Positions 1 to 7,078 of a stretch of DNA of 25,336 nucleotides are shown piece by piece. The notes under the pieces were generated by a model that worked only from the letters and a program-made list of their open reading frames with translations, did no database searches and was not told the DNA's origin. Numbering within the stretch: the stretch's first letter is position 1; the number at the start of each line of letters is the position of its first letter. The position numbers and the translations under genes are program-made. Location: positions 1 to 25,336 of the forward strand of contig JAFWUC010000034.1 in assembly GCA_017518705.1 (NCBI GenBank). Reading direction: 5' to 3'. This DNA comes from Clostridia bacterium (GTDB lineage: Bacteria > Bacillota_A > Clostridia > Christensenellales > Aristaeellaceae).

Positions 1-18
1 ATCCGAAAGGAGTCACAT

Positions 19-789
19 ATGAAGAAGCTGCTATCGATACTTTTGTGCGCGCTGCTGGCGTTAAGCGCGTTTGCCCTGGGGGAGGGAGAAACGTTTCCCC
101 CTTTCGACCCGGACGCCTATGAGTATCTCGAGATGCCCGTGCCACTTGAGCGCTCCATCCTCGGCGACTGGTACGCTGAGTTTCAGGGGCTTGCCATAAA
201 GCTCACACTAACCGACGAAGGCGCTTACACGCTTTCCGTGCCCGGCGCGGATGCCGTCGGGGATACATGGGAGCTCAAGGACGGCATGCTGTACCTGGAA
301 GGCAACGAAGCACCCCTGCTGCCCCTTGACGAAGCCCTTATATGGAGCGCGATCAACCTGGTGTTCAGAAGGGAAGCTCCCGCCGTATACGAACCTGCAG
401 AAGCATATAAGGCGGCATCTAAAGAAGCCTACAACGGTTTCTGGCGCGCGCAGTTCACACAGGTAGGCAGCGCGAAAGATAAATCCAAGCGTCCCGCAGT
501 GCGCAGCGTGCAGGCGGGAGGCAGCGTGATACTCTCTTCCGCCATAGGCGACGACACCGCGCTGTACATAGAGAACGGCAAGGCAGCACTGGCGGGGAAG
601 CTGTTCGGGCGTCAGGTAGTCGAGTTCGCGTTTGAGAACGGCGCGCTGACGGCTAAAGTCGAAGGCGGCAGGGTGACGCTGCAGCTGCAGGAGGACGGCC
701 TGCTCAGGCTGACATACGAGGGCAGCGAGGCGGAAGTGATCTACCTGCTGCCCGCTCCCGACCCCTACGCCGAGGCGGAAGCCGAGTAA
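19..789 (+). CDS. Small secreted protein of unknown function
   Basis: A 256-residue protein with a clear Sec signal peptide: MKK, a leucine/alanine-rich core to about residue 20, then an Ala-Leu-Gly-Glu exit with no lipobox cysteine. It is therefore probably released or wall-associated. The mature part has a Gly-Asp-Trp-Tyr segment near residue 49 followed by alternating short strands and turns. This resembles the small beta-rich lipocalin-like domains of clostridial secreted proteins, but I recognise no specific family and assign no function. The C-terminus is short and acidic (Ala-Glu repeats), with no sortase motif. The start is fixed by an AAAGGAG ribosome site at 6-12, six bases before ATG. 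Its promoter lies before the window. It converges on the MATE gene and ends at a shared terminator. Confidence 0.8.
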   Translation: MKKLLSILLCALLALSAFALGEGETFPPFDPDAYEYLEMPVPLERSILGDWYAEFQGLAIKLTLTDEGAYTLSVPGADAVGDTWELKDGMLYLEGNEAPLLPLDEALIWSAINLVFRREAPAVYEPAEAYKAASKEAYNGFWRAQFTQVGSAKDKSKRPAVRSVQAGGSVILSSAIGDDTALYIENGKAALAGKLFGRQVVEFAFENGALTAKVEGGRVTLQLQEDGLLRLTYEGSEAEVIYLLPAPDPYAEAEAE

Positions 790-803
790 ACGCGCAAAAC
801 AAA

Positions 804-831
804 AGAGAGGGCCGATACCCTCTCTTTTTTT
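804..831. terminator. Bidirectional intrinsic terminator between the secreted-protein and MATE genes
   Basis: An 8-bp perfect stem (804-811 with 818-825) and a 6-base loop are followed on the + strand by a run of seven T (825-831). On the minus strand the same stem is followed by TTTTGTTTT. It lies between two converging stop codons, so it can serve both genes. Confidence 0.88.
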
Positions 832-850
832 GTCTTTATACGTCCCGGCG

Positions 851-2299
851 TCATCCCAGCGCCTGGTCGATCAGCACCCGCGTCCGCTTCATGAACATCA
901 CGCTCAGTGCCAGGGACACCCCCTCCGCGATCAGGAAGGAGAACCACAGCGCGTCCAGCCCGAACAGCCGTCCCAGCAGCCACGCCGCGGGCAGCAGCGC
1001 CAGAAGCTGGCGGCACACGGAGATGATCATTGAGTGGGCGGGATTGCCCACCGCCTGGAACACCGAACCGATTATTATGCAGAAACCCGCCACGGGAAAG
1101 TGCACGGCGATGATCCTTAAGCCGTGGGTGCCCAGCTTCAGCATTTCCTCTCCCGCGTTGAACAGGCCCAGCAGCGTGCCCGGAATGGTCTCGAACGCGA
1201 TCATGCCCGCAGTCATTATGGCGACGGAAATGTATATGCTCAGTCGCACCGTCGCCCACACCCTCTGCTTCTGCCTGGCGCCGTAGTTGTAGGAGATTAT
1301 GGGCACCATGCCGTTGTTCAGGCCGAACACGGGCATGAATATGAACGACTGCAGCTTGTAATACACGCCGAAGAACGCGGTGGCGGCGGTGGTGAAGCTG
1401 ATCAGTATCAGGTTCATCAGGTAGTTCATGGCAGAGCCCACGCACTGCATGATTATGGAGGGCAGGCCGATCTTATAGATCTCTTTCACGGTCTGGGTGT
1501 GCCACCTGAGCTTTTTAACGTGTATGCGCACTTCCCTGACCCGGAAGAACACGAACAGCATGGCCATTATGCCCGCCACAAACTGGCCGATCACGGTGGC
1601 TACCGCCGCGCCCGCTACTTCGAGCGAGGGGATGCCCAGTTTTTCCACGCCGAAAATGAACACCGGGTCCAGCAGGATATTGGTCACCGCGCCGCTCATC
1701 TGGCACAGCATGGCGATGCGGCTGCGCCCCGTGGCGGTGAGCATGCGTTCAAACGTGGCCTGCAGGAAGAAACCCATGGACAAGCTCAGGCATATGGTGC
1801 AGTAACCGGTGCCGTAGGAGATGATCCTGTTTATGCGGGCGACCTCGGCTTCGCGCTCCATCTCTTCCGCTATCGCCAGGGCGTTTCTCATGGCGGGCGC
1901 GTTTATCGAGCGGAAGTAGAAGTTGGAGAAGCTCAGCCCGATCACCGCGAACACCAAAGAGGTGATAATGGACAGGAACAGGCCCGTGTTGGCGCTGCGC
2001 TCCGCCTCATAGGGCATTTTGGCGCCCAGATAGCGGCTTAACATGGCGTTGGTGCCCACCGCGGTGCCGATACCTATGCCGATCATCAGCGTCTGCAGCG
2101 GGAAAGCCAGGGATACCGCGTTAAGCGCTTCCTCGCTTGAGGCCAGGCGGGACACATACAGGCTGTCCACCACGTTGTACAGCGCCTGCACCAGCATGGA
2201 CAGCATCATGGGCAGCGCGGTGGATATCAGCAGCGGTCCTATGGCCATCGTGCCCATCTTTTCGTCGTGAGACAGGGGTTTGCCTGGATTCTTCAGCAT
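851..2299 (-). CDS. MATE family multidrug/toxin efflux transporter
   Basis: A 482-residue polytopic membrane protein of the MATE (NorM/DinF-like) family, which exports cationic drugs or toxins using a Na+ or H+ gradient. Two homologous halves of about six membrane helices each are visible. Each starts with a family-typical segment: PLLISTALPMMLSMLVQALY with VVDSLYVSRL near the N-terminus, and the matching IGLPSIIMQCVGSAMNYLMN in the second half. The reading frame is open to 2362, but I place the start at 2299 because a GGAGG site (complement of 2305-2309) sits five bases before that ATG, and the upstream residues look non-coding. A charged insert rich in Glu and Arg lies between helices in the first half. 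It is probably transcribed alone; I found no convincing promoter between it and the regulator gene upstream, and no terminator after that gene. The substrate cannot be told from sequence. Confidence 0.92.
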   Translation of the reverse strand: MLKNPGKPLSHDEKMGTMAIGPLLISTALPMMLSMLVQALYNVVDSLYVSRLASSEEALNAVSLAFPLQTLMIGIGIGTAVGTNAMLSRYLGAKMPYEAERSANTGLFLSIITSLVFAVIGLSFSNFYFRSINAPAMRNALAIAEEMEREAEVARINRIISYGTGYCTICLSLSMGFFLQATFERMLTATGRSRIAMLCQMSGAVTNILLDPVFIFGVEKLGIPSLEVAGAAVATVIGQFVAGIMAMLFVFFRVREVRIHVKKLRWHTQTVKEIYKIGLPSIIMQCVGSAMNYLMNLILISFTTAATAFFGVYYKLQSFIFMPVFGLNNGMVPIISYNYGARQKQRVWATVRLSIYISVAIMTAGMIAFETIPGTLLGLFNAGEEMLKLGTHGLRIIAVHFPVAGFCIIIGSVFQAVGNPAHSMIISVCRQLLALLPAAWLLGRLFGLDALWFSFLIAEGVSLALSVMFMKRTRVLIDQALG

Positions 2300-2446
2300 C
2301 TCGTCCTCCAAAGGAGAAATATATGACCAGCATTTTACACCCCCGATATTATCTTTTGGCAAAAAGCGTATTAGTTTTTGGTGAGAAATCGCTATCGGGC
2401 TTCCGCCGGACCACCCGCCCGTACGGCAGGCGACCCGGCTTACAGG

Positions 2447-3916
2447 CTACATCAGCTTTTCGAACACTTCCCTGACTTGCCGGGGACTTAAACGCTCCCC
2501 CATTGCCATGGCGAGTTCCGCCAGGCAGTCCGAGTCGCAGGCGTCCAGCATGTGCGCCACGTTTTCGTCGCTCGCCTTATCCCCCACCAGCGCCCACAGG
2601 CTTACGAGCTCCTCGCTGTCCCACGCGTCGATCAGCCGGTCTATATGCCCGCAGTCGATAAGCGGAAGAATGACGCCCGTAAGTCCTTCCAGCGCGTCCT
2701 CGTCGCAGGCGTCGATCAGGCGTGAAATGTTGCCGCTGTCCAGCCTGCCCTCCAGCGCTGCGGCCAGGCGCGGTATCTGTTCCTCGTCACACGCGCCGAT
2801 CATGCGGTTTATCTGCTCCGTGTCCACCATGTCCCTGATCTCGGACGCCAGCTTCGCCATCGCTTCGTCGTCGCAGGCGTCGATCAGGCGCGTGACCAGG
2901 TCATGGGACAGGCGGTTGCTGATCTCCCTGGCAAGGCGGGGTATCTCCTCCTCCTCGCAGGCGTCGATGAGTTTGCCGCACAGCCTTTCGTCCAGCCTGC
3001 CCGCGAACATCCTGGCCAGGCGCGGGATATCCTCGCTGTCCGCGCCGTCGATCAGCGCGTCAACGTCCCCTTCCGTGAGATCGGACCCGTCGCCCTGCGA
3101 GGACGCCGGCTTTTCGTCCTCGAACGCGCGCACGAAGCCGCCCAGCTTCAGCTTAAGTTTCTTGAACAGCCTGCCCACCTCTTTGCCGGGCAGGAAGGGC
3201 GCCAGCGCAATCATGCGCTTTTCGTTGCCTTCGTCTTCGGACCTGAGGGCGAGCTCTTCCAGTACGTCCTTTTCCAGGAAAGGAGCCAGCGCGGCCAGCG
3301 TGCCCGTGGGCAGGCTGCCGGCGTTTTGGCGTACTATCTCGCCCAGCACCTTGGACGACACGAACGGCGCCAAGCCGGGCAGAGACTTAAGTTCCGGCCC
3401 GGAAGCCAGTTCCAGCGCGGCCCGGTCCAGGGTCTCCTGGTCCATGAACGGCGCCAGGGATATCAGAGTAGTCAGATCGTATCTCTGCTTCCTGCCGCCC
3501 TTTCCGGTTTCTTCCCGCGCGGTTTCTTCCTGCTCAGGCTCTTTCTGTTCGGGTTCTTCCTGTTTGGTTTCTTCCTGTTCGGGTTCTTCCTGCCTGGGCT
3601 CCTCCCGCTGCGCGGCTTCGGGCACGATAGCAGGCATTTGGGCGGGCGTTTCCTTTTCAAACTGTACCGCGGGGGCGGCCGGCGCCTCGTACGCGTCTCC
3701 GGAAAGGATGTGGTCCACGGTGGTGTTCAGGGCAGCAGCCAGGTCCCTGAGCTTGCCGATGTCCGGCATGCTCGCGCCCCGCTCCCATGACGACACCGCC
3801 TGGTAGCTGATGCCCAGCCTCTGCGCCAGCCCCGCCTGGGTGTAGCCCGCCTGTTTCCTTAAACGGCTGATAAGCGCGCCGCACTTTTCCATATCGAATC
3901 CAACGTTGTTTTCCAT
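2447..3916 (-). CDS. XRE-type HTH regulator with eleven 28-residue repeats
   Basis: A 489-residue protein. Residues about 11-70 are a classic XRE/Cro-like helix-turn-helix (YTQAGLAQRLGISYQAVSSW, then ERGASMPD), so DNA binding is likely. Residues 102-135 are a low-complexity Glu/Gln/Pro linker. The rest is repetitive at exactly 28 residues. Four copies start at 151, 179, 207 and 235 and carry a Leu-Ala-Pro-Phe core. After a 25-residue acidic spacer, seven more start at 288, 316, 344, 372, 400, 428 and 456, with cores such as LIDACDEE and PRLA. The pattern suggests pairs of helices stacked as an alpha-solenoid, giving a protein- or ligand-binding surface; this is inference. The start is supported by AGGAGG seven bases before ATG. 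It follows a 62-aa gene by 12 bases and is surely co-transcribed with it. The target and signal are unknown. Confidence 0.85.
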   Translation of the reverse strand: MENNVGFDMEKCGALISRLRKQAGYTQAGLAQRLGISYQAVSSWERGASMPDIGKLRDLAAALNTTVDHILSGDAYEAPAAPAVQFEKETPAQMPAIVPEAAQREEPRQEEPEQEETKQEEPEQKEPEQEETAREETGKGGRKQRYDLTTLISLAPFMDQETLDRAALELASGPELKSLPGLAPFVSSKVLGEIVRQNAGSLPTGTLAALAPFLEKDVLEELALRSEDEGNEKRMIALAPFLPGKEVGRLFKKLKLKLGGFVRAFEDEKPASSQGDGSDLTEGDVDALIDGADSEDIPRLARMFAGRLDERLCGKLIDACEEEEIPRLAREISNRLSHDLVTRLIDACDDEAMAKLASEIRDMVDTEQINRMIGACDEEQIPRLAAALEGRLDSGNISRLIDACDEDALEGLTGVILPLIDCGHIDRLIDAWDSEELVSLWALVGDKASDENVAHMLDACDSDCLAELAMAMGERLSPRQVREVFEKLM

Positions 3917-3928
3917 AGCTTTTCCTCC

Positions 3929-4117
3929 TCAGTCCCGGTTCAGAAATACGCGGGCGATAAACAGCGCCGCGAGTTTGAGCTTCCTTATCACTCCGCCGCG
4001 CCTGCGCTCAGGTGCGGACGTCTCACCGTATTCCGCCTGAGCGCGTTCTGCAGCCTGCTTAAAGCGCTCCACTCTGCGCGCGATCTCGTCCCTTCTGCTC
4101 CAGCCTTCGTTTGCCAT
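3929..4117 (-). CDS. Small charged protein, first gene of the XRE-repeat operon
   Basis: A 62-residue protein of unknown family. The first 40 residues are rich in Arg, Glu and Ala and should form a charged amphipathic helix. The last 20 (GGVIRKLKLAALFIARVFLN) form a basic, then hydrophobic stretch that could be a short membrane-associating helix. The frame stays open to 4144, but ATG at 4117 is preferred. It has a GGGAGG site upstream, and the promoter at 4151-4179 would start the transcript near 4144, leaving no leader for the longer form. Its stop is 12 bases before the regulator's ATG, so the pair forms an operon. A function as partner or inhibitor of the regulator is possible but only inferred from position. 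Confidence 0.65.
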   Translation of the reverse strand: MANEGWSRRDEIARRVERFKQAAERAQAEYGETSAPERRRGGVIRKLKLAALFIARVFLNRD

Positions 4118-4150
4118 TGCATCTCGCCTCCCTTGCCGGATCATGGCCTG

Positions 4151-4179
4151 ATTTTACGGCGAAAGGGGCAAAAAAGCAA
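4151..4179 (-). promoter_or_regulatory. Sigma-A-type promoter for the small-protein/XRE operon
   Basis: On the minus strand TTGCTT (complement of 4174-4179) and TAAAAT (complement of 4151-4156) are separated by 17 bases. The start site would fall near 4144, giving a leader of about 27 bases before the ATG at 4117. Confidence 0.6.
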
Positions 4180-4201
4180 TCAAACGGCCTTTGAAATGCC
4201 T

Positions 4202-4249
4202 AAAACCGCACTTGCGGAGCGCGACTCAAACAGCGTTTGAGTCGGTTTT
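4202..4249. repeat. 48-base palindromic intergenic element
   Basis: A perfect 10-bp inverted repeat with a 3-base loop (4222-4231 with 4235-4244) lies inside a region bounded by AAAACCG (4202-4208) and CGGTTTT (4243-4249), themselves inverted. A second small stem (CCGCA/TGCGG on the minus strand) sits beside it. It lies between the ispH-rpsA terminator and the next promoter, so neither gene's expression needs it. It could be a REP-like palindromic unit, an extra terminator or a small RNA fragment. No second copy was seen in this window. Confidence 0.5.
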
Positions 4250-4268
4250 CCGGCGTGAATGCAATTAA

Positions 4269-4294
4269 AATGACCGCCTTTTCAGGCGGTCATT
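4269..4294 (-). terminator. Intrinsic terminator of the ispH-rpsA gene
   Basis: A perfect 10-bp stem (4269-4278 with 4285-4294) with a 6-base loop. On the minus strand it is followed by TTAATT, and it starts 13 bases beyond the stop codon. Confidence 0.82.
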
Positions 4295-4306
4295 CTGTTT
4301 TCGGGC

Positions 4307-6295
4307 TTATTCCTCAGCGGGAGCCTCGGCGTCCTGGATATCCTCGTCGATGGCGTACTCGTCGGTGATGTCGTCGGTCTCCGCCATGGCTTCGTCCTCC
4401 AGAGCCGCGCGCACAGACAGGCTGATGCGCTTGCGCTCGGGATCCACGTCCAGCACCTTCACGCGGACGATGTCGCCCACGTTCAGCGCGTCTTCAACCT
4501 TGTTGACCCTCTGGGTGGAGCACTGGGAAATGTGCACCAGGCCGTCCAGGCCGCTCTCCAGCTCCACAAAGGCGCCGAAGGGCTGGATCCTGACCACTTT
4601 GCCTTCCACGATGCTGCCTACGGGATACTTCTCTTCGGCCACGGTCCAGGGCGTGGGCAGGGTGGCCTTGCGGGACAGGGATACCCTTTCCTTCTCGGGA
4701 TCCAGGTCAAGGATCTTGACTTCGATCTCTTCGCCTACGCTCACCGCGTCGGAGGGATGCGCCACACGGCCCCAGGACAGGTTGGTCACGTGTACCAGAC
4801 CGTCTACGCCGCCGATGTCAACAAACGCGCCGAAATCGGTCAGTCTGCGAACGATGCCCTTTACCACGGCGTCCTTCTCCAGCTTGCTCCAGATCTCCTG
4901 CTTGCGGGCAGCAGCCTCTTCCTTGAGCACAGCCTTGCGGGAAGCCACGATGCGCTTCTTGCTCTTGTCCAGCTCGATGATCTTGAGCTTCATGGGCTTG
5001 CCCACGAACTGCTCGATCTTTTCAACGTAGTGATTGGCCAGCTGGCTGGCGGGAACGAAGGTGCGTACGCCGCCGATGTCGCACAGCAGGCCGCCCTTGG
5101 TGGCTTCTTTGCCTTCGGCTTCGACGTATTCGCCGTTTTCGAACTTGGCTACGATCTCGTCCCACAGCTTGCGGTTGATGATGTTCTTCTGGCTGAGCAG
5201 CACGTAGTTGCCGTTGCCGTCGTTGAGCTTCACAACCTCGGCCTCTATTTCGTCGCCCACCTTGACATCGGTATCACTCAGATCGTCAGTCTTGATCTGG
5301 CCGTCCATCTTGTAGCCGGGCAGCTCTACGTTCACACCCTCATCGGTGATCTGCAGCACCTTCACGGTCACCACCTGACCGGGACGATACTTCTGTAAGG
5401 ACTCATCCACCTGGGATGCGAAGTCCGCTTCAGGCGCGGCCTGAGGCGCGTTGGCTTCCTGCTGAACAGGAACGTTGTTCTCGATGTCGTTCATGCGTGT
5501 AAAAACCTCCTCATATTTACGGCAGGGCGTTGATGCGCCTGCAGTAATACCTATATTCAAACCGGGCTTTACCTCGACCGTGTCCAGGTCCTCTTTTCCC
5601 GAAACCAGATATGTTTTCGGGCAGATCTCCCGGCAGATCTCGTATAATCGCCGTGTGTTTGCGCTCATTTTGTCGCCCACCACCAGCATAACGTCGCTGT
5701 GGGCGGCCAGCTCCCTTGCTTCGGTCTGTCTTTCCTCGGTGGCGCGGCAGACGGTGTTCTTTATCTCGATGTGCGGCTGTCTGGCCTTAAGCACCTGTGC
5801 GATGGCGCCGAACTCCGCGCCTCCCAGGGTGGTCTGGCTGACCAGAAGCGCGTTCTCCGCCACACTTATCGCCTGAGCTTCGGCGGCGTTTGCCACCACG
5901 CAGGCCTTTCCCGCCCGGGAAACGATGCCCTGCACCTCCGGGTGCGACGCCTGCCCCGCCACGATCACCTCGCGGCCTTCGCTCTTCGCCTTTTCCACCA
6001 TCCTGTGGATGGCGCTCACGTAGGGACAGGTGGCGTCCACCACCGCGCAACGGCTCTCGGCAAGAAGGAATTCCCTCTGCGTCACTCCGTGGGACCGGAT
6101 CACCAGCCTGCTGCCTTCGGGGGCTTCTTCCGGCGTTTGCACCGCTTTGATGCCCGCGTTCTCCAGGTCTTTCACCGCGTCCGAATTGTGTATCAGCGGA
6201 CCCAGCGAACAGGCGGGAGCCGCCTTGATCGCCATGTCCATGGCGCGTTTTACGCCGAAACACCAGCCCGCGGAAGCCGCAACCCTTACAGGCAT
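4307..6295 (-). CDS. ispH-rpsA: Fused IspH (HMBPP reductase) and ribosomal protein S1
   Basis: A 662-residue two-part protein. Residues 1 to about 280 are IspH, the [4Fe-4S] enzyme that makes IPP and DMAPP from HMBPP in the last step of the MEP isoprenoid pathway. The three cluster cysteines are visible: Cys12 (GWCFGVKRA), Cys90 (ATCPYV) and Cys183 (NTVCRAT). So are the His-Pro-Glu motif at 118-120, with its catalytic glutamate, and TAGASTP at 251-257. Residues about 303-630 hold four S1 RNA-binding domains; the third and fourth carry the typical DFGAFVDIGG and PFGAFVELE cores. An acidic tail of about 30 residues follows. Such IspH-S1 fusions are known from Clostridia, where the S1 part probably acts in translation. 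The ATG at 6295 has only a weak AAAGGG site upstream. The gene stands alone, divergent from ogt, with its own terminator; no cytidylate kinase gene adjoins it. Confidence 0.95.
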   Translation of the reverse strand: MPVRVAASAGWCFGVKRAMDMAIKAAPACSLGPLIHNSDAVKDLENAGIKAVQTPEEAPEGSRLVIRSHGVTQREFLLAESRCAVVDATCPYVSAIHRMVEKAKSEGREVIVAGQASHPEVQGIVSRAGKACVVANAAEAQAISVAENALLVSQTTLGGAEFGAIAQVLKARQPHIEIKNTVCRATEERQTEARELAAHSDVMLVVGDKMSANTRRLYEICREICPKTYLVSGKEDLDTVEVKPGLNIGITAGASTPCRKYEEVFTRMNDIENNVPVQQEANAPQAAPEADFASQVDESLQKYRPGQVVTVKVLQITDEGVNVELPGYKMDGQIKTDDLSDTDVKVGDEIEAEVVKLNDGNGNYVLLSQKNIINRKLWDEIVAKFENGEYVEAEGKEATKGGLLCDIGGVRTFVPASQLANHYVEKIEQFVGKPMKLKIIELDKSKKRIVASRKAVLKEEAAARKQEIWSKLEKDAVVKGIVRRLTDFGAFVDIGGVDGLVHVTNLSWGRVAHPSDAVSVGEEIEVKILDLDPEKERVSLSRKATLPTPWTVAEEKYPVGSIVEGKVVRIQPFGAFVELESGLDGLVHISQCSTQRVNKVEDALNVGDIVRVKVLDVDPERKRISLSVRAALEDEAMAETDDITDEYAIDEDIQDAEAPAEE

Positions 6296-6408
6296 CTTGC
6301 ATGCCCTTTCAAAAAGACATTTTTAGCATATTATTTTTCTTTATAGCCATTTGCGATTCCTGCAAGAAAATGCGTATTAATCATAATTTAACAAAAATCT
6401 TCCCGCGC

Positions 6409-6437
6409 TTGCCACGCGCCCGTCCGGGTGGTATAAT
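6409..6437 (+). promoter_or_regulatory. Sigma-A promoter for the alkyltransferase gene
   Basis: TTGCCA at 6409-6414 and a perfect TATAAT at 6432-6437 are 17 bases apart. Transcription would start near 6444, about 40 bases before the GTG start. It faces away from the AT-rich stretch 6301-6400, which should hold the divergent ispH promoter; I could not place that one with confidence. Confidence 0.75.
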
Positions 6438-6482
6438 CAGCATGTATTCCGCTGTCTGATTTTTACCTACGGAGGGATCGCC

Positions 6483-7016
6483 GTGAGCGCGCTGTTCGTA
6501 TACTTGTCTCCGCTGGGCGAAATACTGCTTGAGAGCGACAGCGCCGCGCTGACCGGGCTGTGGTTCAAAGGGCAGAAATACTGCCCCAATCCCGCGGCCT
6601 GTGAGCCGCTTGACGCCGCTCCCGAAGCGGTCAGGCTCGTCGTACGGTGGCTGGACATATACTTTTCCGGGCGGGAGCCCGGCTTTATTCCCCCGCTCTC
6701 CGTTTCCGGCACCGGATTCCGTCTTGCGGTTTGGGAGCTGCTTAAGAGCGTTCCCTACGGTCAGACCGTGACGTACGGCTCCCTCGCGCGCAGGCTGTCC
6801 CTGCTTACGGGCAGGCCGGTCTCCGCCCGGGCTGTGGGCGGCGCGGTGGGGCGCAACCCCGTTTCCCTTATCCTTCCCTGCCACCGGGTAGTCGGCGCGG
6901 GCGGAAAGCTTACCGGCTACGCGGGCGGGCTGGAACGCAAGCGGAAACTGCTGGAACTGGAAGGCGCGCTTGGGCAGCGACCCCGCGGCGGCGCTGAAGG
7001 CCCGGATCCGACTTGA
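6483..7016 (+). CDS. ogt: Methylated-DNA--protein-cysteine S-methyltransferase
   Basis: A 177-residue suicide DNA-repair protein that moves alkyl groups from O6-alkylguanine (and O4-alkylthymine) to its own cysteine. The active site PCHRV is at 132-136 with acceptor Cys133, followed by the usual GKLTGYAGGLERK and LLELEG segments. Upstream is the helix-turn-helix region (VPYGQTVTYGSLARRL), which carries the DNA-binding helix and arginine finger. The N-terminal domain is short, as in Ogt/MGMT rather than the Ada fusion. It starts with GTG: a GGAGGG site at 6471-6476 is six bases upstream, and no ATG fits. About 12 extra residues rich in Gly, Arg and Pro follow the conserved end. The damaged yczE-like gene follows and probably shares the transcript. 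Confidence 0.94.
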   Translation: MSALFVYLSPLGEILLESDSAALTGLWFKGQKYCPNPAACEPLDAAPEAVRLVVRWLDIYFSGREPGFIPPLSVSGTGFRLAVWELLKSVPYGQTVTYGSLARRLSLLTGRPVSARAVGGAVGRNPVSLILPCHRVVGAGGKLTGYAGGLERKRKLLELEGALGQRPRGGAEGPDPT

Positions 7017-7033
7017 TTCTGAGGTGACCGGCT

Positions 7034-7054
7034 ATGAAACGTTCTTTTCGCTAA
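7034..7054 (+). other. Six-codon frame with stop, the likely lost N-terminus of the yczE-like gene
   Basis: GAGGTG at 7021-7026 is seven bases before ATG at 7034, an ideal start. The frame reads Met-Lys-Arg-Ser-Phe-Arg and then hits TAA at 7052-7054. Beyond the stop the same frame runs unbroken into the YczE-like protein, with Trp-Leu-Ile-Arg-Val-Val before Met at 7079. Together this reads as a normal basic N-terminus leading into the first membrane helix, interrupted by one stop codon. Confidence 0.65.
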
Positions 7055-7078
7055 TGGCTCATCCGCGTTGTCATACTG

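Noticed and set aside
2300..2362. Longer N-terminus for the MATE protein
   Set aside because: A strong ribosome site precedes the ATG at 2299, and the extra residues do not resemble the family.
2300..2446. Promoter and terminator between the XRE-repeat and MATE genes
   Set aside because: Only weak boxes (TTGCCA and TAAAAT with a 19-base spacer) and an imperfect GC-rich stem were found; neither is good enough to report.
2500..3060. Regularly spaced 84-base DNA repeats that resemble an array such as CRISPR
   Set aside because: The copies are imperfect, have no unique spacers, and keep the reading frame of the 28-residue protein repeats.
3525..3620. Short tandem DNA repeats of about 15 bases
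   Set aside because: They encode the Glu/Gln/Pro linker of the XRE protein in frame, so they are a low-complexity coding tract rather than a separate element.
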